Shown: piece after piece, positions 28,253 to 35,664 of the stretch
How the letters are laid out: each line of letters starts with the position of its first letter
Position numbering within the stretch: the stretch's first letter is position 1
From: Thermobispora bispora DSM 43833
Lineage (GTDB): Bacteria > Actinomycetota > Actinomycetes > Streptosporangiales > Streptosporangiaceae
Direction: 5' to 3'
Assembly (NCBI RefSeq): GCF_000092645.1
Contig: NC_014165.1
Span: 868,001-932,000 of the forward strand
Length of the DNA stretch: 64,000 bases
Translations under genes and position numbers: made by a program
Notes under the pieces: generated by a model
Databases searched by the model: none
What the model was told of the DNA's origin: nothing
The model's input: the letters and a program-made list of their open reading frames with translations, nothing else

Positions 28253-30145
28253 GTGTCCGCCCACGCGAGAGCCGTACGGGCAGCGCTCGCCTTGGGACTG
28301 GCCGTACCCCTGCTCACCGGGTGCCTGGAAGAGTCGTCCCCGCACGAGGCGGTGCGCGAGTTCCTCGTCGGCTGGCAGACGGGGGACTACGCGAGCGCCG
28401 CGCGCCGCGCCGACGCGAATCCGGCCACCGTACGGAAGGCGCTGGCGGACGCCAAGCAGCAGCTCGACGCCGCCTCGATCCGGTTCTCGATCAAGGGGAT
28501 CACGCGGGACGGCGACACCGCCCGGGCCGACTTCCACGCCGAGGTGGATCTCGGGGAGAACACCCCGCTGTGGGAGTACGACGGCAGCCTGCCGCTCCGC
28601 CTGGTCGGCGGGCGGTGGAAGGTCCGGTGGTCGCCGAGCGTGATCCACCCCGACCTGCGCCCGGGGCAGCGCTTCGCCGTGGCGACCAAGCCGCAGGGGC
28701 GGCAGCCGATCCTCGACCGCCACGGCGATCCGCTCCAGAACGAGACCGTCCTCTACGTGGCCGGCGTCTACCCGGCGGAGATCAAGGACCCGGAGCGGCT
28801 CTGCGGGGAGCTCTCCCGGGTCACCGGGTTCGCCCAGGACCGCCTGCTCAGCCGGATCCGCTCCGCGCCGCCGAAGGACTTCGTCGCCCTCGCGACGTTC
28901 GGGCGGACCAAGTACGCGCAGATCCACCAGCGGCTCCGGGCGATCCAGGGCATCCGGATCGTCACGGACAACGCCCCGGTCGCGCCGAAGTCGCCCACTC
29001 AGATCGTCGGCCGGGTGAGCGCGATCACCCCCGAGGCCGAGCAGGCGCTCGGCGGGCCCCAGCGGGCCGGCGACTCCTTCGGCCGGGAAGGGCTGCAACG
29101 GGCCTACCAGGACCAGCTCACCGGCACGACCGAGACGAGCGTGGTCATCCTCGACGCCCAGACCGGGCGCCAGATCAAGGAGCTTCAGGCCTGGCGGCCG
29201 GTGCGCAAGCCCACCCCGGTGCAGACGACGATCGACAGCCGGCTGCAGAGCGCCGCGGACGCGGCCGTGGTCGGCCCCCGGCCGGCGGCGCTCGTCGCGG
29301 TCCAGGCCTCGACCGGGCACGTCCTCGCGGTCGCCACGAACCAGCTCCACCAGGAGCGGGACGCGCTCGCCGGGCGGTACCCGGCCGGGTCGGTCTTCTC
29401 GATCGTGGCGGCCGACGCGCTGCTGAGGTCCGGCTTCAACCCGGAGCAGCGGGTGCCGTGCACCCCTGAGCGCTCGGTCGGCGGCGCCCGGTTCCAGGAG
29501 CCGGGGGTCCTCACCCTGCAGACGCCCACCTTCCGCACCGACTTCGCCCAGGGGTGCGTCACCGCGCTCGCCTCGCTCGCCCGGCGGGTCGACGGCGAGG
29601 CGATCCGCGTCACCGCGGCGCGGTACGGCATCGGCGTGGACTGGGAGCTCCCCCTCCGCACGTTCAGCGGCAGCCTGCCCCGGGCGGACAGCGACGCCGC
29701 GGTCGCCCGCATCATCGCGGGCCAGACGGTCCAGGTGAGCCCGCTCGCGATGGCCCTCGTCGCCGCCGCGGTGAACACGGGCACGTGGCGTCCCCCGGTC
29801 CTGGTCACCTCGCCGTCCACCCTCCCGGAGCCCTCGTCCGACGGGGCGCGGCGGCCCGAGGCGCAGCCGGTGCGGCTCGACCCGGGGACCGTGACGAAGC
29901 TGCGCGAGCTCATGCGCGCCGGGGTCACCTCCGGCATGGCCCGCGCCGCGGCCGCGCCCGGGGGCGCCGTGCACGGCGTGGCCGGGCTCGCCGACCACAT
30001 CGAGGGGAAGAAGCGCACCAGCCTGTCGTGGTTCGTGGGCTGGCAGGGCGATGTGGCCGTGGCCGTGATGGCCGCGAGCGACGACAAGTCGGCCGCCGCG
30101 GCGATCGCCGGGAGCTTCTTCCGGAACGCGCGCGTCCGGTTGTGA
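28253..30145 (+). CDS. Penicillin-binding-protein-like lipoprotein with degenerate active site
   Basis: A 630-residue lipoprotein (lipobox LLTGC, Cys24) with the class B PBP layout: an MecA_N/NTF2-like domain (~28-135), a dimerisation domain (~145-290) and a transpeptidase-like domain (~320-630). The expected PBP motifs are changed. SxxK reads SVFS (380-383), with Ser for Lys at codon level; the SxN position reads GCV (434-436); the KTG box is lost (VAGLADHIEGKKRTS before LSWFVGW). It is therefore probably not a transpeptidase and may be a structural or regulatory pseudoenzyme. GTG 28253 lies 3 bases after smpB with GGGAGG ahead, so the two are probably co-transcribed. Confidence 0.88.
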   Translation: MSAHARAVRAALALGLAVPLLTGCLEESSPHEAVREFLVGWQTGDYASAARRADANPATVRKALADAKQQLDAASIRFSIKGITRDGDTARADFHAEVDLGENTPLWEYDGSLPLRLVGGRWKVRWSPSVIHPDLRPGQRFAVATKPQGRQPILDRHGDPLQNETVLYVAGVYPAEIKDPERLCGELSRVTGFAQDRLLSRIRSAPPKDFVALATFGRTKYAQIHQRLRAIQGIRIVTDNAPVAPKSPTQIVGRVSAITPEAEQALGGPQRAGDSFGREGLQRAYQDQLTGTTETSVVILDAQTGRQIKELQAWRPVRKPTPVQTTIDSRLQSAADAAVVGPRPAALVAVQASTGHVLAVATNQLHQERDALAGRYPAGSVFSIVAADALLRSGFNPEQRVPCTPERSVGGARFQEPGVLTLQTPTFRTDFAQGCVTALASLARRVDGEAIRVTAARYGIGVDWELPLRTFSGSLPRADSDAAVARIIAGQTVQVSPLAMALVAAAVNTGTWRPPVLVTSPSTLPEPSSDGARRPEAQPVRLDPGTVTKLRELMRAGVTSGMARAAAAPGGAVHGVAGLADHIEGKKRTSLSWFVGWQGDVAVAVMAASDDKSAAAAIAGSFFRNARVRL

Positions 30146-30713
30146 GCGCCGGGACCCGAGCCCGCCCCGGCGACGAGCCGGTCCCGCGGGCCGGGAGCGC
30201 CGGTGACGGGCGGCCGGGCGCGGGCGGCCGCGAATCCGGGGCCGCGCCGCCGTGGCCACGGTCACGGGCCGATGGGGTGTCCGCACCCCGCTCGGCGGCC
30301 CCGGCGAGATCTCGGGGTCACGGAAGAACTCCGTGAGGTCACGGTGAGATCTCGGCAACATCTCCGCACGGCGAGCAACCTTTCGGGGTGCGCCCGGCGT
30401 CTTACCGGGTGACTGAGCGCCGCTTGGGGGGTTGCGGAGCTCAGTCGCCGTGATGAGACCAGGGCTCCATCTCGGGGGGAGCCCTGCCGTCCGGACCGGC
30501 TCGACCCTGCCGGTCGGCCCCGGAGGCACGTGCTAGCGCGGCGCCTCCGGGGCTCTCGCTTTTCGGAGCCTTTTCCGGGTGCGCCTTCCGGGTGCGCGCC
30601 GGGGCTTTCCGGGTGCGCGCCGGAGCCGGGCGCGGGCGGAATAAACGGTCGCCGCACCGATGTCCTACTAGGTAGACTGAAGGTGCTCATCGGGCGAGCT
30701 TGACAACTGCACA
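30146..30713. other. Intergenic region with hairpins and repeats before ssrA
   Basis: About 570 bases without a gene. It holds an 8-bp-stem hairpin (30461-30485), a 10-bp-stem hairpin (30518-30552) and three direct copies of TTCCGGGTGCGC (30573-30584, 30586-30597, 30607-30618). A TAGACT box (30673-30678) is a candidate ssrA -10, which would give a short 5' precursor leader. Confidence 0.6.
30518..30552 (+). terminator. Hairpin upstream of ssrA
   Basis: Perfect 10-bp stem CCCCGGAGGC / GCCTCCGGGG with a 15-nt loop and a short CTTTT further on. It could end the smpB/PBP transcript before ssrA. Confidence 0.5.
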
Positions 30714-31094
30714 GGGGGTGACTGGCTTCGACTTCGGCACTGCAAGTCAGGGGAAGCGGGTCGGGGACGGCGGACATCACCCCGTCAACACTGTGTCCGC
30801 GAAAAATAAGTGCCAACAAGAAGCACGCTGAGGTTAGCCAGGCTTCCCTGGCTCTCGCTGCCTGATCAGCGAGACCTCTGTCAGTCCGGGAGCGCCTCCG
30901 GCCCGGTACTGACATCGGTAGGAGGCTGACCGGCCGGCTCGGTCACGGAGCCGTCCGGGACATCGCACAGTGACTGGGCCTGTCGGCGACTTGCCTGCGT
31001 GAGCGCCGGGGCCGAGTAAAACGCCTAGCAGGCTGCACCCGGAGAAGCCCTGGCTTGGTGTTGAAGGACGCGGGTTCGATTCCCGCCACCTCCA
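30714..31094 (+). ncRNA. ssrA: Transfer-messenger RNA (tmRNA)
   Basis: tmRNA rescues stalled ribosomes and tags the nascent peptide for proteolysis. The 5' end GGGGGUG (30714-30720) pairs with CACCUCC (31087-31093) to form the 7-bp acceptor stem, followed by discriminator A31094. CCA is not encoded (CGA follows), so it must be added. The family start GACTGGCTTCGACTTCGGCA and the T-arm GGGTTCGATTCCCGCC are present. The tag frame opens at GCC 30812 after AAAAATAAGT and ends at TGA 30863-30865. It encodes 17 residues, ANKKHAEVSQASLALAA, with the usual ALAA degron. It is about 381 nt, a normal length, and ends at an intrinsic terminator. Confidence 0.96.
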
Positions 31095-31100
31095 CGACGA

Positions 31101-31129
31101 ACGGCCGATGCGACGCATCGGCCGTTTTT
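31101..31129 (+). terminator. ssrA intrinsic terminator
   Basis: ACGGCCGATG-CGACG-CATCGGCCGT, a 10-bp perfect stem with 5-nt loop, followed by a TTTTT run. It is the most canonical rho-independent terminator in the window. Confidence 0.95.
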
Positions 31130-31303
31130 CGTTGAAACCCCACCGGATCAGGCCGGATAAGCTCGTGGCGGCAGGCCGGGGCGCCGTCCCGGCACCGTGC
31201 CGCGTCCCGTCCGGGTGCGGACATCCGCCGCGCCGGGTGGGAGCGGCCGGCGCCGGCGGACGGGCCACGGCCGGAGCGGAACCGGGCGGAAGGAGGATCG
31301 GTC

Positions 31304-31864
31304 GTGGTCGGGCCAGGCGGGCGTGTGGTGGTGCGGCGCGCGATCCCCACCGAGCCGGCCGTCCGGGGATCGGCGTCGCTCTTCCTGACCGAGGCGGCCC
31401 GGCAGGGGGTCCGCGCCGACCGGCGGATGCTCTACGTCGGCCCGGAGCCCGCGCCCGCGCACGTCGCCGAGGCGCTGCGGGTCGAACCGGGCACCGAGGT
31501 GATCGCCCGGCGCAAGCTGCTGCTCGCCGAGGGCGTTCCGGTGCGGGTCGCCACCAGCTTCCTCCGCCTCGACCTGTTCGGCGGCACGGCGCTGAGCCGG
31601 CCCGGCTTCCTCACCCCCAGCCTGCAGGCCGCGATCGAGGCGCTCGGCCACCGGTTCGGCCGCGCCGAGGAGTACCTGATCGCCCGCCCGGCCACCGGAA
31701 CCGAGGCGGAGACGCTCGAGCTCGGCGCCGGCGAGTGGGTGGTCCAGATCCTGCGGACGAGCTACTCGGCCGACGACACCCCGATCCACGCGCTGGAGAC
31801 CGTCTGCGCCGCCTCCCGCCACGTCTTCCCGATCACCCAGGTGAGCGGGGCGGACGAGTTCTGA
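31304..31864 (+). CDS. Stand-alone UTRA domain protein (GntR effector domain without HTH)
   Basis: A 186-residue protein that matches only the UTRA ligand-binding domain of HutC-type GntR regulators: ADRRMLYVGPEPAPAHVAEA, EVIARRKLLLAEGVPVRVAT, then YLIARPATGTEAETLELGAG and WVVQILRTSYSADDTPIHAL. No winged helix precedes it in this frame. The start at GTG 31304 is well supported by GGAAGGAGG (31288-31296), so the short form looks genuine rather than a mis-called start. It could bind a ligand and modulate a full-length GntR protein, or be a decayed regulator that gained a start. The nearest upstream element is the ssrA terminator. Confidence 0.8.
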   Translation: MVGPGGRVVVRRAIPTEPAVRGSASLFLTEAARQGVRADRRMLYVGPEPAPAHVAEALRVEPGTEVIARRKLLLAEGVPVRVATSFLRLDLFGGTALSRPGFLTPSLQAAIEALGHRFGRAEEYLIARPATGTEAETLELGAGEWVVQILRTSYSADDTPIHALETVCAASRHVFPITQVSGADEF

Positions 31865-32285
31865 GCCCGGCTCGGGCGGGCCGCCGGCCGTCCCGGCGCA
31901 CCGGCCCGGTCGTGCGCGAACCCCACCTGCCCGCGTGACCCCACCTTCGCGCGTACCCCCGTGCCGGTCCTCCCGCGGCCCTCGCGTCGCCCACCGCTCA
32001 CCCGGTCCCGTGGACCGGCCCGGCCGGAGGACGGGGCCGCCGCCGGGGGCGGGCGCCCGGGGACACCCCGGGGCGTGCTGAAGCCGGAGACGCTCGCCGA
32101 GATGCGGGAGCCGGGGCGGGGTGGCGCTGGTCACCCGTGCCTCCGGGCGCGGGAAAGCTCATCGAGGGGCGCGAAGGCGGATGCGCCGAGGGGTGGGCGC
32201 CCGGGGGAGGGCCGCCACCCCAGAACGCCCGGGCACGGACCGCCCGCGGGGCCGGACGGGTGCGCGGCCGGGCGGGGACCCCGGG
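31865..32285. other. Intergenic region between convergent genes
   Basis: About 420 bases between the UTRA gene and the HtrA-like protease. I see no coding frame with a ribosome site, no clean hairpin and no repeat worth noting. Confidence 0.55.
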
Positions 32286-33383
32286 TCACGAGGGGAGCTC
32301 CTCCAGGGTGACCTCGACGGTGGTGGTCCGGCCGAAGGCGCGGCGCAGCTCCACCCGCACCGTCTCCCCCGGCTTGTAGGTGGCGAGGATCTGGGAGAGC
32401 GTGTACGAGGTCCGGGTGGGCCGGCCGTTGATGCTGAGGATCACGTCGCCCGGCCGGATCCCCGCCCGATCGGCGGCGCCGCCGGGAGTGACCGCGCTGA
32501 CCAGCACGCCGGTGGGGTTGCCGAACAGGTCGATCGCCGTGCCCGCGCTGATGCCGAGCGCCGCCCGGCGGGAGTTGACCACCTTGCCGTGCTGGATGAT
32601 CTGCCGGGCGATGTCGACGGCGGTGTCGCTCGGGATGGCGAAGCCGATGCCCGGGGCCGCGCCGAGCTGGGGGTCGACCGCGGCGAGCGTGGGGATGCCG
32701 ACCACCTGCCCGCGCAGGTCGACGAGCGCGCCGCCGCTGTTGCCGCGGTTGATCGGCGCCGAGGTCTGGATGGCGTCGATGATGGTCGCGCCCGGGAGGC
32801 CGTTCTGCGCGGGCGCCGAGACGGTACGGCCGAGGGCCGAGACGATGCCCTGGGTGACGCTGCCGGAGTAGCCGAGCGGGTTGCCCAGCGCCAGCACGAT
32901 CTGGCCCACCTGGACCTCGGAGGAGCGGCCGAACCGGGCCGGGGTGAGCCCGCTGGGGTCGGCGACCTTGAGCACCGCGAGGTCGCCGGCGGGGAAGAGG
33001 TTCACCAGCTCCGCCCGTTTGGGCTCCCCGCCGGTGGCGAGCGTGACCTCGGCCTCGCGCGCCCGGCCGAGCACGTGGGCGTTGGTGATGATGTGGCCCT
33101 CGGCGTCGAACACCACGCCGGAGCCGAGGGACTCGGACGTGGTGACCTGCACGATCGATGGGAGCACGGCCTTGATCACCTGCTCGTACCGGCTCTGCAG
33201 CGCGCTCACCTCCGCGGGCGGCTCGGGGAGGAGGGCGGCAGAGGTGGGCGCGGGCGTGGTGACCTGCGTGGCGGAGGTGGCCTCGCCCGCGGCGTCGCCG
33301 CCGTCCGCATCGGCCTGGCATCCGGTGGCGCCGATGAGCAACGCCGCCGCCACGGTCCACGCTGACAACCTTGAGATCCTCAT
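32286..33383 (-). CDS. HtrA/DegP-like serine protease with PDZ domain, lipoprotein
   Basis: A 365-residue trypsin-like protease of the HtrA class for extracytoplasmic protein quality control. The lipoprotein signal (IGATGC, Cys22) is followed by a linker and a chymotrypsin-fold domain with His103 (TNAHV), Asp134 (GDLAVLKV) and Ser216 (RGNSGGAL), and then one PDZ domain (~275-355, with GVLVSAVTPGGAADRAGIRP and GDVILSINGR). The triad is complete. ATG 33383 has an unusually close AGGAGG (about 1-2 nt), so the true start may lie elsewhere, but the signal peptide begins here. It is divergent from a membrane protein gene. Confidence 0.92.
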   Translation of the reverse strand: MRISRLSAWTVAAALLIGATGCQADADGGDAAGEATSATQVTTPAPTSAALLPEPPAEVSALQSRYEQVIKAVLPSIVQVTTSESLGSGVVFDAEGHIITNAHVLGRAREAEVTLATGGEPKRAELVNLFPAGDLAVLKVADPSGLTPARFGRSSEVQVGQIVLALGNPLGYSGSVTQGIVSALGRTVSAPAQNGLPGATIIDAIQTSAPINRGNSGGALVDLRGQVVGIPTLAAVDPQLGAAPGIGFAIPSDTAVDIARQIIQHGKVVNSRRAALGISAGTAIDLFGNPTGVLVSAVTPGGAADRAGIRPGDVILSINGRPTRTSYTLSQILATYKPGETVRVELRRAFGRTTTVEVTLEELPS

Positions 33384-33692
33384 ACCTCCTGGGTACCCCC
33401 GGCACGGGACCGGCGGGCGGTCATGACCGCACCGCGCGATGGGGCGGGTGCACCCCGGCCGCCGTCGCGGCCGCTCTGCCGGGCGGTGACGGGAGAGCGC
33501 CTCCCCGCCGCGGCGGTGCGGCGTTCCGGCACGGCATTTCCGGCATGGCGTTCATCGCCGCGGGGCGGCCGCGCACCGGCTCCGCGCCGCCCAGGCCGTG
33601 ACGTGCCTCTTCGTGGCCCGGCCGCCGCGGGGCGGCTCCGCGTCGGTATGTACCCCTTAGGGGTAGGGGGTATCCGTGATATCGTGCCGGGC
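33384..33692. other. Divergent promoter region
   Basis: About 310 bases between the protease and the membrane-protein gene. It carries the CsoR-like palindrome (33651-33665) and a TATCGT box near the plus-strand start. No gene is seen. Confidence 0.6.
33651..33665. promoter_or_regulatory. CsoR-like palindrome overlapping -35 region
   Basis: TACCCCT-T-AGGGGTA, a perfect 15-bp palindrome followed by GGGGGTAT. The G-tract/C-tract dyad resembles copper-sensor CsoR operators. It lies where the -35 of the downstream gene would be: TATCGT at 33680-33685 is 7 nt before the ATG. Confidence 0.55.
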
Positions 33693-34268
33693 ATGAGCAC
33701 CGAGGCGGCGAACGCGGGCCGCCTGCGCGCCCGCGCGCTCTTCCGCCGATGGCCCACGGTGGCCGGCCTGGCCTTCGCCGCCGGCTACGTCTTCCGCATC
33801 ACGACCGGGCTCGAACCGGCCCCGATCCTGGTCGCCGCCCTCGTCATCTACCTCGGCACGGCGGCACTGGGCAGGCCCGGCGCGGCGTGGCCGCTGTTCT
33901 TCGCGGCCGCCGCCGTGATCGTGCTCACCCGCGCCGCGCTGCCGGGGGTGCAACCGTCCTGGGTGCTGTTCGCGCTGGGCGTCCCCCTGCTGGGGTACGG
34001 CCTGGCCCGCCGGGCGTTCCGGCCGCTGTGGGGCCTGCCGCTGCAGACGCTGCTCTTCGCCGTCGTCGGCGGCCTCGCCGCGATCGGCCCGCTGCTCGGC
34101 GCCGAGACCGGCGGCCTGCTGATCGCGGCCGGCCTGCTCGCCCACGCCGCGCTCGACGTCCACCTGCTCCGGACCGGCCGGCTGGTCCCCCGCTCGATGG
34201 CCGAGTTCTGCGTCGTCCTCGACACCGCCCTGGCCGTGGCGATCACCGCGGTGGTGGCGCCGAACTGA
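33693..34268 (+). CDS. Multi-pass membrane protein of unknown function
   Basis: A 191-residue integral membrane protein with about six hydrophobic helices spread over the whole length (for example WPTVAGLAFAAGYVFRI, PILVAALVIYLGTAAL, WPLFFAAAAVIVLT, LLIAAGLLAHAALDV). Short loops, few charges, no metal-binding Cys/His cluster and no transporter signature that I recognise. ATG 33693 is leaderless-looking (TATCGT at 33680-33685, no ribosome site). The CsoR-like palindrome over its -35 region suggests metal- or sulfur-responsive control. Function unknown. Confidence 0.75.
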   Translation: MSTEAANAGRLRARALFRRWPTVAGLAFAAGYVFRITTGLEPAPILVAALVIYLGTAALGRPGAAWPLFFAAAAVIVLTRAALPGVQPSWVLFALGVPLLGYGLARRAFRPLWGLPLQTLLFAVVGGLAAIGPLLGAETGGLLIAAGLLAHAALDVHLLRTGRLVPRSMAEFCVVLDTALAVAITAVVAPN

Positions 34269-34644
34269 ACACGTCGTCGCCGGAACCGATCAGCCGGCCC
34301 CCGGGACCGCGGCCCGGCGCGCCGCCCGCCGGATCCGACGCCTTGGACCGGCGGCGCCGCCCGCCGGATCGAATGCCTGTGACCGGCGGCGTGGTCCGTC
34401 CGGCCCCGGCGGCGGAGGCCCGGCCGGCGCGCCGGGCACCCCGCGGCCGGCGCGCCGACGGGAGGCGCTCGGCCCGCGAACGGCGCCCGACGCCTCCTGG
34501 CCCGCCCGCGATGAGCCCGGCGGCGTGCGAGCGGCCCGGACGCGATGGCACGTGAGCGTCCCCGGACCGCCACGGACCGTGAGCCTCCCGGCCCGCGGCG
34601 GGCGCGGCCATGCGGCCGGACCCGGGCTCGCGTACGCTGCCGTC
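34269..34644. other. Intergenic region with a 35-bp tandem repeat
   Basis: About 375 bases, no gene. Two adjacent 35-bp imperfect copies lie at 34319-34353 and 34354-34388, both starting GCGCCGCCCGCCGGATC and ending GACCGGCG. The remainder is GC-rich. Confidence 0.55.
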
Positions 34645-35604
34645 ATGGCAGAGGGAGCCGCTGATCGATCGAACCGCCCGATCGACCCTCCGACGACGCC
34701 GCTCCCCGCGCTCGGCGCCACGCCCTCCGGCCCCGGACCGGGACCCGGAGATCCGGCCGCGCACGTGGACCCGGCCATGCTCACGATGCCCCTGCCCAGG
34801 GTCGCGCCGCCGCCTCCGGCCGGCGAGCCGGCGGAGCCCTCCGGGCGGGACGGCGGCGACCGTCCGGCGGAGGACCGGCGGCAGCGGCGTCGCTCCTGGC
34901 GCCGGGCCCGCTACGCGGCCCTCGTCGCGCTCGGGACGGCCGGCGCGGTGCTCGCCACGTTCTCGATCTTCTCCGCCGACCGGCCGGAGCCTCCGCCCGT
35001 GGCGGCCGGGGCGACGCCCGCGGCGAGCCCGTCGCCGTCGCCCACCGGGGCGCAGATCCCCGCGGTGCCGCTCCCGAAGCTGCCGGAGAACACGCCGCTG
35101 CCCGTCCGCCCCGGCCCGGGCACACCCGTGGTGGAGACCATCGAGGACCGGAAGGCGGGGATCGGTTACGCCAGGTTCGGCGAGCCGTGGCGGTCGGCGT
35201 GGCCCAAGGCGTTCACCTGCACCCAGATGGCCGGCCCGGTCCGGCGGCCGTTCGCGCTCATCGGGTCCAGGCCGCTGCCCGGCCCGGCGCCGGGGAGGCT
35301 CACCACCCCCCAGGCGTACCAGGCGATGGCGCTGCGCGCCGTGCGGTGGACGCTGCGCTACCAGCCGCAGGGCGCCCGGGTGACCTGGACCGCCTCGCAG
35401 CCGGTGCCGCAGGGCACGGGCTGGCTGCTCGGCTACCGGGTCAGCTACCGCGTCGACGGCGAGACGCGCTCGTCCGAGGCGATCGTGGCCGTGGTCGGTA
35501 CCGGCCGGGCGCGGCCGGCGCTGCTCTTCGCCACCGTTCCCGACGATCGCCCGGAGCTCTACCGCGATCTGAACACCTTGATATCGACGCTCCGTCCGCT
35601 CTAG
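34645..35604 (+). CDS. Membrane-anchored protein of unknown function
   Basis: A 319-residue protein with a Pro-rich cytoplasmic N-terminus (~1-85), a basic stop (RRQRRRSWRRARY), one membrane helix (~90-112, AALVALGTAGAVLATFSIF), a Pro/Ala/Ser stalk and an extracellular globular domain (~155-319: GYARFGEPWRSAWPKAFTCT, YQAMALRAVRWTLRYQPQG, GWLLGYRVSYRVDGETRSSE). No catalytic motif is visible. ATG 34645 follows TACGCT by 6 nt and looks leaderless; the longer frame upstream is compositional. Similar stalked proteins are common in Streptosporangiaceae, with unknown role. Confidence 0.78.
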   Translation: MAEGAADRSNRPIDPPTTPLPALGATPSGPGPGPGDPAAHVDPAMLTMPLPRVAPPPPAGEPAEPSGRDGGDRPAEDRRQRRRSWRRARYAALVALGTAGAVLATFSIFSADRPEPPPVAAGATPAASPSPSPTGAQIPAVPLPKLPENTPLPVRPGPGTPVVETIEDRKAGIGYARFGEPWRSAWPKAFTCTQMAGPVRRPFALIGSRPLPGPAPGRLTTPQAYQAMALRAVRWTLRYQPQGARVTWTASQPVPQGTGWLLGYRVSYRVDGETRSSEAIVAVVGTGRARPALLFATVPDDRPELYRDLNTLISTLRPL

Positions 35605-35623
35605 CGCCGTTTGAATTTTCCTC

Positions 35624-35638
35624 TAGAATAAAGTTCTA
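35624..35638. promoter_or_regulatory. TetR/KstR-like operator before the acyl-CoA dehydrogenase
   Basis: TAGAA-TAAAG-TTCTA, a perfect 5-5-5 inverted repeat, 26 bases ahead of the dehydrogenase gene in an AT-rich stretch. It resembles KstR/FadR-type lipid-regulator operators (core TNNAACNNGTTNNA) with one extra central base. Confidence 0.55.
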
Positions 35639-35664
35639 TTAGCCTGTCTCGCGGTGGAGGAGCA

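Noticed and set aside
30700-30705. TTGACA as a -35 box just ahead of ssrA
   Set aside because: The matching -10 would fall inside the mature tmRNA, so it cannot drive the full gene.
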